Source: Pyrinomonadaceae bacterium
Lineage (GTDB): Bacteria > Acidobacteriota > Blastocatellia > Pyrinomonadales > Pyrinomonadaceae
Reading direction: 5' to 3'
Length of the DNA: 64,000 nucleotides
Assembly: GCA_026129865.1 (NCBI GenBank)
Contig: JAHCHG010000006.1
Coordinates: 1-64,000 of the forward strand
Shown here: positions 50,350 through 59,768 of the stretch, piece by piece
Numbering within the stretch: the first letter of the stretch is position 1
Layout of the letters: each line of letters starts with the position of its first letter
The notes under the pieces: generated by a model
What the model was told of the DNA's origin: nothing
Seen by the model: only the letters and a program-made list of their open reading frames with translations
The model's database searches: none
Program-made: the position numbers and the translations under genes

Positions 50350-51420
50350 ATGTCATTGAAAATCGACAATAACCCTTTATCCGAGCTGCAAAACACGGAA
50401 GGAATTCGCGTGGGCGAAACCGTTCTGCGTTCCGAACCGCGCGTCAGCGTCGTTATTCCGGCGTATAACGTCGCACAATATATCGGCGAAACGCTGGATT
50501 CGGTTTTTGCGCAGACGTTTGACGAAGTGGAAGTTTTTGTTGTCAACGACGGTTCGCCCGACACGCCTGAACTGGAAAATGTGCTGCAGCCGTATTTTGC
50601 TAAATTGATCTATATAGTTCAGAAAAATGCCGGTCCCGGAGCCGCGAGAAATAATGCGATAAAAAAAGCGCGCGGCGAGTTTGTCGCATTCGTCGATGGC
50701 GACGACATCTGGATGCCGGAGAAGCTGGAAAAACAGCTCGCATTTCTCGATGAAAACCGTTTCGATATGGTCTATTCGAACGGCGAGCTTTTCGGGACGC
50801 CGTTTTTTGAGGGGAAATTGTTTATGGACAGTTCGCCTTCGAGCGGCGAAGTTACTCCCGAAAGCATTATCTCCGCCAAATGCAATGTTCTGCTTTCATC
50901 GAACGTCGTTCGCCGCAAACATCTGCTTTCCGCCGGCGGTTTTGACGAAACGGTACCTTTGTACGATCTGGAAGCGTCCGGTTATGAAGATTTTGACCTT
51001 TGGTTTCGACTTGCGCGCAGCGGAACAAAAATCGGATATCTGACCGAACCGCTGATCAAATACCGGACGCGCGCCGGAAATATGACGGGAAGCGTGGCGC
51101 AGATGAATAAGCGGACATTGGTCGCGCTCGATTTCATAAAGAACAAATATCAACTGACCGCGAGCGAATTAAAAGCTCGTGAAATTCTTTATCAAAGATC
51201 GCATGTTAATTATTTTTTGGAGCTTGCAAAGCAGGATCTGATCGCTAAGAACTACGACGGAGCACGGAAAAATCTGGCGAAAGCAAACGTTTCCGGAAGT
51301 TTTAAGCTAAAAGTACTTGAACTTTTGGCGACCTATTGCGCGCCGGTCCTGCGTTCCGCTTTTGCAAAATTGCGTCCGGCAGAATTTTCATTTTCCGATC
51401 CGCGCTCGGCTCGCGGTTAG
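50350..51420 (+). CDS. glycosyltransferase, family GT2
   Basis: 356 residues. GT-A fold at about 35-270: VSVVIPAYNVAQYIGETLDSVFAQTFDEVEVFVVNDGSPD, cited by VVIPAYNVAQYIGETLDSV and VVNDGSPD; then NAGPGAARNNAIKKARGEFVAFVDGDDIW (DGDD metal site) and GYEDFDLWFRLA (catalytic ED). Soluble, no transmembrane helix. The C-terminal ~85 residues are helical. A GT2 that adds one sugar of the repeat unit on the cytoplasmic face. It starts 21 bases after the previous gene. Confidence 0.9.
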   Translation: MSLKIDNNPLSELQNTEGIRVGETVLRSEPRVSVVIPAYNVAQYIGETLDSVFAQTFDEVEVFVVNDGSPDTPELENVLQPYFAKLIYIVQKNAGPGAARNNAIKKARGEFVAFVDGDDIWMPEKLEKQLAFLDENRFDMVYSNGELFGTPFFEGKLFMDSSPSSGEVTPESIISAKCNVLLSSNVVRRKHLLSAGGFDETVPLYDLEASGYEDFDLWFRLARSGTKIGYLTEPLIKYRTRAGNMTGSVAQMNKRTLVALDFIKNKYQLTASELKAREILYQRSHVNYFLELAKQDLIAKNYDGARKNLAKANVSGSFKLKVLELLATYCAPVLRSAFAKLRPAEFSFSDPRSARG

Positions 51421-51468
51421 ATTTTCAAGTCCTAACAACTTCACAAAACGCGGCTCAATGCCCAGAGA

Positions 51469-53058
51469 ATGACCGAAACCAAAAAGAAACCATCTTTACG
51501 AGTTCAGGGAGCGTGGCTTTTGTTCGCGAAAGTCACCGGTTTCGCCATCAGCTTTGTTTTGCCGCTGCTAATCGTTCGGTATCTTTCGAAAGACGATTTC
51601 GGCGTTTATCGACAGGCTTTTCAATTTATTATTAATGCCGTCGCGATCCTTCCGATCGGGTTCAGCATGAGCGCGTTCTATTTTCTCAATCGCGAATCGG
51701 TCGATCATAAAGCCGCAGTTTTCAACATTTTATTGTTCAATTTCTTCATTGGCGGAGCTGCGTGCGTTTTTCTTTTCGTTTACCCGCAATTTGTCGGAAA
51801 CATTTACCAGAGCGAAGCAATGACGGCGCTTGCGCCGAAAATGGGCGTTGTTATCTGGCTTTGGATCTTTTCCGCTTTTCTCGAGATCGTGGCGATCGCC
51901 AATCAGGAAGCGCGGCTTTCGATGGTTTTCATCATTCTCGCGCAGTTAACAAAAACGCTCCTGATGGCAGGCGCGGTGATGATCTTCACTACGGTCGAAG
52001 CGTTCATGTACGCCGCGATGATCCAAGGCGCGCTTCAAATAATTTTGCTGTTAATTTACTTAAACAAAAGATTTCCGAGGTTCTGGTTATCGTTTAATTC
52101 CAAATTTTTTCGAGAACAGGCGATCTACGCAATCCCGTTCGGATTTGCCGGAATTCTCTGGACGCTGCAAACGGATATTCACACCTATTTTGTCGGTTAC
52201 AGATTTTCGGATGCGGAATATGCGATCTATTCGGTCGGTGTCTTTCAGCTTCCGCTGCTCGGAATGTTGATGGAATCGACCGGCGCGGTGCTTATCTCGC
52301 GGATGAGCGAACTTCAATCGCTCGACCTGAAACGCGAGATCATCGAGCTCACCGTTCGCGCGATGCAAAAACTTGCTTTCTTTTATTTTCCGGCGTACGC
52401 GTTTATGCTTGTTACGGCATACACTTTCATCACAACGCTTTACACCGAAAGGTTTGCCGCCAGCGTCGCGATCTTTGTTATCAATCTTACGCTTCTTCCG
52501 TTCGATATATGGATCACCGATCCGATAATTCGTGCGTACAAGCAATTCGGGAAATATCTGATGATCTTGAGGATATTTATCCTTACCGCAATGGTCGCCG
52601 CGCTTTGGTTTGGAATTCAAAACTTTGATCTTCGCGGCATGATCGCCATCGTGATCGTTACTTCGATCGTCGAACGGCTGATCACGACATCGCTGCTGAT
52701 AAAGACGCTCGGGATCAAGATCGGCGATCTGAAACTCTTAAAAGGCGTCGCTGAGACCGCTTTGGTTGCTGCGGTTTCGGGTGCAATAACGTATTTCATA
52801 TATTTGCAGCTGCGGTCGTTTGTTCCCGGACTTGTCGAAGACCTCGCCATAAATTTCTCGATCGGATTGAAAGCGTCGACGCTTTACTTTGTCTCCGGAA
52901 TGATGATTCTCGCGTTATCGTTCGCAGTGTTCGCGCCGCTCTATTTGATGGGAATGAATTTACTCGGTTTGATCGAAGACGAGGAAAAGGCGATCTTCGG
53001 GAAGTTTTACAATAGATTTACAGCGATCTTCGGAAGATCAAATTCGGTCGCAGATTGA
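51469..53058 (+). CDS. Wzx-like polysaccharide flippase
   Basis: 529 residues with about 14 predicted transmembrane helices. The N-terminal start VQGAWLLFAKVTGFAISFVLPLLIVRYLSKDDFGVYRQAFQFI is cited by FAKVTGFAISFVLPLLIVRY and LSKDDFGVYRQAFQF; LSKDDFGVYRQ is the usual RFLGPEEYGLY-like signature of the MOP/Wzx family. It transfers lipid-linked repeat units across the inner membrane. It follows the GT2 and precedes asparagine-synthase genes, a common order in Wzx/Wzy-type loci. Confidence 0.9.
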   Translation: MTETKKKPSLRVQGAWLLFAKVTGFAISFVLPLLIVRYLSKDDFGVYRQAFQFIINAVAILPIGFSMSAFYFLNRESVDHKAAVFNILLFNFFIGGAACVFLFVYPQFVGNIYQSEAMTALAPKMGVVIWLWIFSAFLEIVAIANQEARLSMVFIILAQLTKTLLMAGAVMIFTTVEAFMYAAMIQGALQIILLLIYLNKRFPRFWLSFNSKFFREQAIYAIPFGFAGILWTLQTDIHTYFVGYRFSDAEYAIYSVGVFQLPLLGMLMESTGAVLISRMSELQSLDLKREIIELTVRAMQKLAFFYFPAYAFMLVTAYTFITTLYTERFAASVAIFVINLTLLPFDIWITDPIIRAYKQFGKYLMILRIFILTAMVAALWFGIQNFDLRGMIAIVIVTSIVERLITTSLLIKTLGIKIGDLKLLKGVAETALVAAVSGAITYFIYLQLRSFVPGLVEDLAINFSIGLKASTLYFVSGMMILALSFAVFAPLYLMGMNLLGLIEDEEKAIFGKFYNRFTAIFGRSNSVAD

Positions 53059-53064
53059 TCCAAT

Positions 53065-54957
53065 ATGTGCGGAATTGCCGGTTTTATTTCAAAAGACAAA
53101 GACGCGCCGACGGCGGAGCGCGAGGTGCTGCTCGACAAAATGTGCGGGATCATAACGCATCGCGGTCCGGACGAGCAGGGGCAGACCGTCTCGGGGCGCG
53201 CCGCGCTCGGCATGCGGCGGCTTTCGATCATCGATCTAAAAGGCGGTCAGCAGCCGATCTATTCCGAGGACGGCTCGAAATTTATCGTCTTTAACGGCGA
53301 GATCTATAATTTCCGCGAGCTGAAAAAAGAACTCGAAGAACTCGGGTATAAATTTAAAACTAACAGCGATACCGAAACGATCATTCACGCTTATGACGAA
53401 TTCGACGTGAAATGTCTCGAAAAATTGCGCGGAATGTTCGCGTTTGCCATTTGGGACGCGCGCGAAGAATCGCTCTTTATCGCCCGCGACCGAGTTGGAA
53501 AAAAACCGCTTTTCTTTTCGAAAACCGCTTCGGGCGATTTTCTTTTCGGTTCGGAGCTGAAGTCGCTGCTGCTTCATCCGGGCGTTTCTCGCAAGATCGA
53601 TCTTGCAGCGCTCGACGCATATCTTACTTTCGGCTACGTTCCCGAAGAATTCTGCATTTTCAAAAATATCCGGAAGCTCGCGCCCGGTTCGTTTTTGATC
53701 TATAAAAACGGCGAGATCAAGATCGAAGAATACTGGGATTTCCGGTATGAGAAGAACGAAGCGCCGCATACCGAAGGCGAATATGTCGAACAGCTGCGCG
53801 GTTTGATCAAAGAAGCGGTCAATGTTCGTTTGATCTCTGAAGTTCCGCTCGGCGCGTTTCTTTCCGGCGGTGTCGATTCGTCGGCTGTCGTCGGAATGAT
53901 GTCTGAGATCCTGGACAAGCCGGTAAAAACGTTTTCGATCGGTTTTAACGAAGATAGTTTCGACGAATTAAAATTTGCCAGAATCGCAGCCAAACATTTT
54001 AAGACCGACCATCATGAATTTATCGTAACGCCCGATCTTGTCGATATCGTTGACGATCTTGTCTGGCATTTCGATGAGCCATTCGCCGATCCGTCGGCGC
54101 TTCCGACATTTATGGTCGCTAAATTGGCGCGCGAATTCGTAACGGTCGTGCTTTCGGGTGACGGCGGCGATGAACTTTTTGCGGGTTACGACCGCTATAT
54201 CATAGATAAAAAACGAGGTCCGGTCGGCAAGCTTCCGAAAATCTTCCGCGAAGCCTTTCTGCAGCGCATCAGCAAGGCGATGCCGCACAATGCGCGGGCA
54301 AAAAATTTCCTTTACGATATCTCACTCGACCCCGTCGAACGTTACGTAAACAGCATTTCGTACTTTGGCGCGATGCCCAAATCGGCTCTTTACTCCGATG
54401 AATTCAAATCCAGTTTGAACGGTCGCACGGAAAGCGCCGAAGCCGAATTCATAAGGTTTGCGAAAAGCATTTCGACCGGAAATCCGGTTGACAAAATGCT
54501 TTATCTGGACAGTAAAACTTATCTTCCGGGCGATATTTTGACGAAGGTCGACCGGATGACGATGGCTAATTCTCTCGAGGCTCGCGTGCCTTTGCTTGAT
54601 CATAAGCTGATCGAATTCGTTCAAAAGATTCCGGCGGAGATGAAGCTGAAAGGTTTTCGATCAAAATATATATTTAAAAAAGCGCTCGAAGGCTTGGTTC
54701 CGGACGAAATTCTTTATCGCGAAAAGCAAGGATTCGGCGTGCCGATAGCCGAATGGATAAATTCGCGGCTTCGAGACCGCATAAACGGCGCTCTGCTTGA
54801 AAAACGGACGCTTGAGCGGGGTTATTTCAACGAAAATTACATTAAAACCCTGATCGATGAACATTCGCGCAACCGGCGCGACCATTCAAGATCTTTGTGG
54901 ATCCTCTGGATGCTGGAGCTCTGGCATCGGAAATTTGTGGATCGAACACGGGATTGA
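53065..54957 (+). CDS. asparagine synthase-type amidotransferase 1
   Basis: 630 residues. The class II glutaminase domain starts with the nucleophile Cys2 (MCGIAGFISKD), with HRGPDEQGQ, MRRLSIIDLKGGQQPI and FNGEIYNFRELK. The synthase domain (about 240-600) has the ATP pyrophosphatase loop FLSGGVDSSAVV, VLSGDGGDELFAGYDRY and LPGDILTKVDRMTMANSLEARVPLLDH, cited by TKVDRMTMANSLEARVPLLD. Such genes in exosortase loci form the XrtA-associated amidotransferase group, where amide transfer to a sugar or peptide acceptor is suspected in place of asparagine synthesis. The flippase gene ends 7 bases upstream. Confidence 0.88.
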   Translation: MCGIAGFISKDKDAPTAEREVLLDKMCGIITHRGPDEQGQTVSGRAALGMRRLSIIDLKGGQQPIYSEDGSKFIVFNGEIYNFRELKKELEELGYKFKTNSDTETIIHAYDEFDVKCLEKLRGMFAFAIWDAREESLFIARDRVGKKPLFFSKTASGDFLFGSELKSLLLHPGVSRKIDLAALDAYLTFGYVPEEFCIFKNIRKLAPGSFLIYKNGEIKIEEYWDFRYEKNEAPHTEGEYVEQLRGLIKEAVNVRLISEVPLGAFLSGGVDSSAVVGMMSEILDKPVKTFSIGFNEDSFDELKFARIAAKHFKTDHHEFIVTPDLVDIVDDLVWHFDEPFADPSALPTFMVAKLAREFVTVVLSGDGGDELFAGYDRYIIDKKRGPVGKLPKIFREAFLQRISKAMPHNARAKNFLYDISLDPVERYVNSISYFGAMPKSALYSDEFKSSLNGRTESAEAEFIRFAKSISTGNPVDKMLYLDSKTYLPGDILTKVDRMTMANSLEARVPLLDHKLIEFVQKIPAEMKLKGFRSKYIFKKALEGLVPDEILYREKQGFGVPIAEWINSRLRDRINGALLEKRTLERGYFNENYIKTLIDEHSRNRRDHSRSLWILWMLELWHRKFVDRTRD

Positions 54958-54973
54958 TCCTTTTGAAACAAAG

Positions 54974-55474
54974 ATGAGTTATCTCGGATACGCTCGGGAG
55001 ACGTTGGAAAATTATGGAAATTTGTCCGATACGGACACCGACGTTCTTGTAAATGCGGTCGAAGATTTTACCGCTGAAAAAGTACTCGATATCGGCTGCG
55101 GCGAGGGACTTGAGATGATCCCGTTCGTCCGGAAACGCGGATCGTTTTGTATAGGAATTGACAATGGAAACTAGCCCGCGTTCGCCCGTTCAGCACTTTA
55201 TGAAATGTTCCCGGAAAACAGCAAGATAAGCTTTGTTCAGGCTGCCGTCGAAGCCGCAAGGATGCTTCGACCGGGTGGTGAAAATTGCCGAGTCGATGGC
55301 GAGAGGAAGATCGTTCAGGAAACCGCCTGTTATATTGATATGACGCTTCCGTCGGCACCGGATAAGAGTCAGATTCCGTTTTTAAATAAAATTTACGAAT
55401 GCGGACTTCCTTTTGATTCAATGGCTCCGCACAGCAAAGCGATCGAACTTGAAACGGGGCGTAACACTTCATGA
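54974..55474 (+). pseudogene. decayed class I SAM-dependent methyltransferase
   Basis: From the ATG at 54974, MSYLGYARETLENYGNLSD is followed by VLDIGCGEGLEMIPFV, the SAM-binding motif I. After GIDNGN the frame is closed by TAG at 55172-55174. The same frame reopens as ALYEMFPENSKISFVQAAVEA and AARMLRPGGE, a methyltransferase motif III-like region. Only about ten codons lie between the motif I and III parts, where a working enzyme has about 60-80, so an internal deletion is likely as well as the nonsense codon. The tail runs to 55474 and overlaps the next start. Remnant of a sugar or other methyltransferase. Confidence 0.7.
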
Positions 55475-57882
55475 CAAACCCTCTGGAAACATTGAGAAAA
55501 ATAAAAGGCGCCAGCTGGTCGGAACTTCGAACGCGCGGCGGTCAAGCTTTTTCCGCGCTTGCCGAGCAGGTCGGATTAAGCGCGAAATTGCCTTCCGATG
55601 AGGAATTTTTCGAGAAGATCAAATCCAGTTATTTTGGACCGGACGGAATCGACGCCGAGTCGCTAAGGCGGGAATTTTACCGGAACGGCGAATACAGCTT
55701 TTTCGCACCGTTTCGAGAAGACGAAGAAATTGCGGAAACATTCTTTGATGTATTCGGCAGACGATCGGCAGTTGCGATACTGGAAAAAGCTGACGATCTC
55801 GCTGCAGGAAGGTTCGATATTTTCGGTCATCGTGGCTTGCAGGCAGGCGAAAACGTCGATTGGCATTTTGAACCCGTTTCCGGAAAGCATTCTCCTCTGA
55901 AACACTGGAAACAGTTTGACGATCTTTCAACCGAGGAAACCGGCGACAAGAAAATTCTCTGGGAATTGAATCGGCATCAGCATTTTTTTACTCTCGGCGC
56001 GGCTTACGCGTTTACGGGAAACGAAAAGTACGGCGAAACATTTGCTTCGCATTTGGAATCGTGGATCGAAACCAATCCGCCGGGAATGGGGATCAACTGG
56101 TTCAGTTCGCTCGAAGTTGCATTCCGCGCCATATCTTGGATCTGGGCATTTCATTTTTTTCGAAATTCTCCGTCGTTTTCCGATGAACTGTTTCTCAAAG
56201 CCTTAAAAATGCTCTATTTGCACGGAAGGCACGTCGAAAAATATCTTTCGACCTATTACAGCCCGAACACGCATTTGACCGGCGAGGCGCTCGGTCTCTT
56301 TTATCTCGGCACTCAGCTGCCGTTTTTTAAGCGTTCGGGCGAATGGAAACAGCACGGCGAAGACGTTTTATGCGGAGAATTAGATCGCCAGATACTTTCC
56401 GACGGCGGCTATTTTGAACAATCAACCTGGTATCACCGCTATACGGTCGATTTTTATACGCAGTTTTTTATTCTTCGATCACTATCGGGTGTACGGATAA
56501 AGAAATTTCGATCTGAAAAACTTACCGGAAAACTTCAGTCCTTGCTTAATTTTCTAATGTATATTTCGCGCCCGGACCGCACAACGCCGCTGATCGGCGA
56601 CGACGACGGCGGTCGGTGCCTGCCGATCTCTAATGCCGCGCCTGATGATTTTTCTGCGTGTCTTTCGACCGGAGCATCGATGTTCAAGCGCTCAGATATG
56701 AAATTTACCGCCGGCAGTTTTGCAGAAGAGACCTTTTGGCTTTTAGGAATTGACGGATTTCGACGATTTGACGAAATTGAACCGGTGAAACCCGAAAAAC
56801 GATCGGTCGCATTTGAAACGACCGGATATTTTGCGATGCGCGACGGCTGGAACGATTCTGACAACCTGCTGGTCGTCGACTGCGGACCGCTCGGGTCGCT
56901 CAGCGGCGGGCACGGGCATGCCGACTCGCTTTCTTTCGATCTTTCCGTCGGCGGTATTCCCGTATTTGTCGATCCCGGTACGTACACCTATCACGAATCG
57001 GAAGAACTTCGAAATCATTTTCGGACAAGCGCGGCGCACAACACTTTGACGATCGACGGAAAATCGCAATCGTCGCCCGGCGCGAAATTTGGCTGGAATA
57101 GCAAAGCTGAATCGAAGCTAGAGTCCTGGATAACTCAGCCGCGATTCGATTTTTTCGAAGGCAGCCACGACGGTTTTAAGAGATTAGAAACAGCGCCCGC
57201 AATTCATCGACGTTCGATCCTGTTTTTAAAAGACGATTATTGGATAATTCGAGATCTGGTGGAAACGAACGGAGAACACGATTATCGCATAAATTTTCAG
57301 TTTGACTCAGAGCTTTTTCCGAAAATTATCGAATACAAAAACGAACAGGCATTCGTCGAAACCGTCCTTTCCAACGGGTTAAAGCTAAGGCAAATTACGC
57401 TCGGCGACAACGGCGGTTGGATTAGTGAAGACAGTTTTGTGTCGAAACAGTTCGCGGCAAAGCACGAAGCGGTAAAAATGGTTTACCGGTCGAAGGGCAT
57501 TGGTCGGCAGGAATTTTTTAGCTTTCTTTTGCCCTTCGACCGATCGGAACCCGAACCGGAGGTCAACGAGGTGGACATTATAAATGGTCGCGCATTTGTT
57601 ATAAAATATCGGAGTTACAGCGATCTGCTTGTGCTGAGCGACGACGATTCGGTCGTTAAAACGGAACTTTTTAATTCAAATTTTGACTTTCTCTGGGCAC
57701 GGATCGGCGAAGGCGACGATTCGCCCGAGGAATTTGTAATGGTCGGCGGCAGTCATTTTTCCCTTGGTTCGGTCGAGATCTTCAAATATAAAGACCGTGT
57801 CGATTTCGCAACCGCACGCCGGTTCGGTAATCAATTGAACGTAAAGTTGCCCGATAACATCTTGACCGTGTCGCTGCGGTGA
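55471..57882 (+). CDS. heparinase II/III-family polysaccharide lyase-like protein
   Basis: 803 residues. The N-terminal alpha/alpha-toroid is at about 60-400 (WELNRHQHFFTLGAAYAFTGN, ESWIETNPPGMGINWFSSLEVAFRAISW, cited by WIETNPPGMGINWFSSLEV, and STYYSPNTHLTGEALGLFYL with the conserved NTHL His). The C-terminal beta-sandwich carries the family hallmark GHGHADSLSFDLSVGGIPVF, DPGTYTYHESEELRNHFRTS and AHNTLTIDGKSQS. No signal peptide is visible, so it may be cytoplasmic or exported differently. In polysaccharide loci such enzymes trim or release the polymer (uronic acid chains are the usual substrate). The stop is 35 bases before the second amidotransferase. Confidence 0.85.
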   Translation: MTNPLETLRKIKGASWSELRTRGGQAFSALAEQVGLSAKLPSDEEFFEKIKSSYFGPDGIDAESLRREFYRNGEYSFFAPFREDEEIAETFFDVFGRRSAVAILEKADDLAAGRFDIFGHRGLQAGENVDWHFEPVSGKHSPLKHWKQFDDLSTEETGDKKILWELNRHQHFFTLGAAYAFTGNEKYGETFASHLESWIETNPPGMGINWFSSLEVAFRAISWIWAFHFFRNSPSFSDELFLKALKMLYLHGRHVEKYLSTYYSPNTHLTGEALGLFYLGTQLPFFKRSGEWKQHGEDVLCGELDRQILSDGGYFEQSTWYHRYTVDFYTQFFILRSLSGVRIKKFRSEKLTGKLQSLLNFLMYISRPDRTTPLIGDDDGGRCLPISNAAPDDFSACLSTGASMFKRSDMKFTAGSFAEETFWLLGIDGFRRFDEIEPVKPEKRSVAFETTGYFAMRDGWNDSDNLLVVDCGPLGSLSGGHGHADSLSFDLSVGGIPVFVDPGTYTYHESEELRNHFRTSAAHNTLTIDGKSQSSPGAKFGWNSKAESKLESWITQPRFDFFEGSHDGFKRLETAPAIHRRSILFLKDDYWIIRDLVETNGEHDYRINFQFDSELFPKIIEYKNEQAFVETVLSNGLKLRQITLGDNGGWISEDSFVSKQFAAKHEAVKMVYRSKGIGRQEFFSFLLPFDRSEPEPEVNEVDIINGRAFVIKYRSYSDLLVLSDDDSVVKTELFNSNFDFLWARIGEGDDSPEEFVMVGGSHFSLGSVEIFKYKDRVDFATARRFGNQLNVKLPDNILTVSLR

Positions 57883-57917
57883 TTTTTGACCGACCGTTCT
57901 CCTTTTCAATGTAAAAT

Positions 57918-59768
57918 ATGTGCGGAATAGCCGGAATTGTTGGACATAATGTCGGTCGCGACACGCGTGAACGCGTCGTATCGATGCTGAGCGAACTCGC
58001 GCACCGCGGTCCGGACGATGAAGGTTTGCGCGAATGGGACGGAGCAGTTTTTGGTCACCGGCGGCTTTCGATCTTCGACCTTTCCGCCGCCGGACATCAG
58101 CCGATGCTTCTGGAAAACGGAAAGATCGGCATCGTCTTTAACGGCGCGATCTATAATTTTCGCGATCTTCGAAAGCAGCTGGAAGAAAAAGGCAGGAAAT
58201 TTGTCAGCGAGACCGATACCGAGGTTTTGCTCCACGGTTATCGCGTTTGGGGCTTTGATAATTTGATAAAACGGCTCGACGGAATGTTCGCGATAGCATT
58301 GTGGGACGACGAACTTCAGAAGCTGTTTCTCGTCCGCGACCGGCTCGGCGTCAAGCCGCTTGCTTTTGCAGAACAAGACGGGAATATCGGTTTTGCCTCA
58401 ACTGTTCGGGCATTGAAAAAGGCGGGTTTCGGCAGCGGTCTGAGCATCGATGGCATTGCGGAATATCTTGAATTCGGATTTGTAACCGATGAAAATTCGA
58501 TCTACGAAGGCATAGAAAAGCTTCGAGCCGGCGAAATTCTGGAATTTCACAACGGAGAAATATCTCGCCGGCTTTACTGGGAACTGCCCGAAACATTTGA
58601 TGAGATCTCATTCGAAGACGCCGTCGAGGAAACGGAAAAACTCATTTTGAACGCCGTCGAAAAACGCCTTTTTGCGGATGTGCCGGTCGGCGCTTTGCTT
58701 AGCGGCGGAATAGATTCAAGCCTTGTTTGCTGGGCGATAGCGAAACTCGGCGGCGATGTTTCCGCCTTTACCGTCGGAACACCGGACGACGAGTTTGACG
58801 AATCGAACACGGCGATCAAGACCGCGAAACGGCTCGGAATTAAACATCGGATACTCGAACTATCGTCCGAAAAACCGCCGGACATTCAGGAATTGATCAA
58901 AGCATTCGGCGAACCGTTCGCGTGCGCGTCGGCGCTCGGAATGCTCGCGATCTCGCGTGAGGTAAAACAAAGCGCGACCGTTCTTTTGACGGGCGACGGC
59001 GGCGACGATATTTTCCTCGGCTATCCGGAACATAAGCATTTTTTGATGTCGAGCAAGATCGCAAATTCCGCGCCCGATCTTGCCGCCGGACTCTGGCGTT
59101 CGGCGCGCGGGTTGATCCCGAAAAAAGGTCAGTTAAAGCGTGCGGTTTCGCTTCTGGATTATTCGTTCGGCGGAATCGGCGCGGTCGGTGCCGCGCGCGA
59201 CGGACTGCCGGTCTATTCTGAAAACAATTTGTTCGGCGAGCGGCTTCGCGAGATTTCAATTTCGCATCGAGAAATGGAATGGACGATAAATTCGGGACGA
59301 AACCTGCTCGGCGAGTTTTTGAACTATGACCGGAAGACGCGTTTCACAGGCGAGTATTTGCCAAAGGTCGACGGCGCGACCATGTTTTACGCGCTCGAAG
59401 CCCGGTCGCCTTTCTTGGACATTGCGCTTTGGGAATTTGCCGCGAAGCTGCCGTTCCCGGTTCGTTTGAACAACGGCACTTTGAAAGCGGTCTTGCGCGA
59501 GATCGTCCGGCGCCGCATTGGCGGCGATCTTGCGGACGCGAAAAAACAAGGATTTATCATTCCCGTGCAGAAATGGCTGACCGGACATTGGCGAAAGATC
59601 TTTGAAGAAACGATGCGCGATTCTATATTAATGCGAGAAGACTTGATAGACACGGACGCCGCCTTAAGGCTATTGGATCGGACAGCAAAATCCGGCTGGG
59701 CGCCGCGGCAGTTATGGTTTATTTTCGTCCTCGAATCGTGGCTGCGCCGTGAACGCGGATTGTCGTGA
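57918..59768 (+). CDS. asparagine synthase-type amidotransferase 2
   Basis: 616 residues. Glutaminase domain: MCGIAGIVGHNVG (Cys2), LAHRGPDDEGLREWDG, GHRRLSIFDLSAAGHQPM and FNGAIYNFRDLRKQLEEKG. Synthase domain: ALLSGGIDSSLVCWAIAKLGG (P-loop), LLTGDGGDDIFLGYPEHKHF, LPKVDGATMFYALEARSPFLD. It is a divergent paralogue of the gene at 53065 (for example GDGGDDIFLGY against GDGGDELFAGY). Two such enzymes in one block suggest two different amide-forming modifications of the polymer. The next gene starts directly at the base after its stop. Confidence 0.88.
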   Translation: MCGIAGIVGHNVGRDTRERVVSMLSELAHRGPDDEGLREWDGAVFGHRRLSIFDLSAAGHQPMLLENGKIGIVFNGAIYNFRDLRKQLEEKGRKFVSETDTEVLLHGYRVWGFDNLIKRLDGMFAIALWDDELQKLFLVRDRLGVKPLAFAEQDGNIGFASTVRALKKAGFGSGLSIDGIAEYLEFGFVTDENSIYEGIEKLRAGEILEFHNGEISRRLYWELPETFDEISFEDAVEETEKLILNAVEKRLFADVPVGALLSGGIDSSLVCWAIAKLGGDVSAFTVGTPDDEFDESNTAIKTAKRLGIKHRILELSSEKPPDIQELIKAFGEPFACASALGMLAISREVKQSATVLLTGDGGDDIFLGYPEHKHFLMSSKIANSAPDLAAGLWRSARGLIPKKGQLKRAVSLLDYSFGGIGAVGAARDGLPVYSENNLFGERLREISISHREMEWTINSGRNLLGEFLNYDRKTRFTGEYLPKVDGATMFYALEARSPFLDIALWEFAAKLPFPVRLNNGTLKAVLREIVRRRIGGDLADAKKQGFIIPVQKWLTGHWRKIFEETMRDSILMREDLIDTDAALRLLDRTAKSGWAPRQLWFIFVLESWLRRERGLS

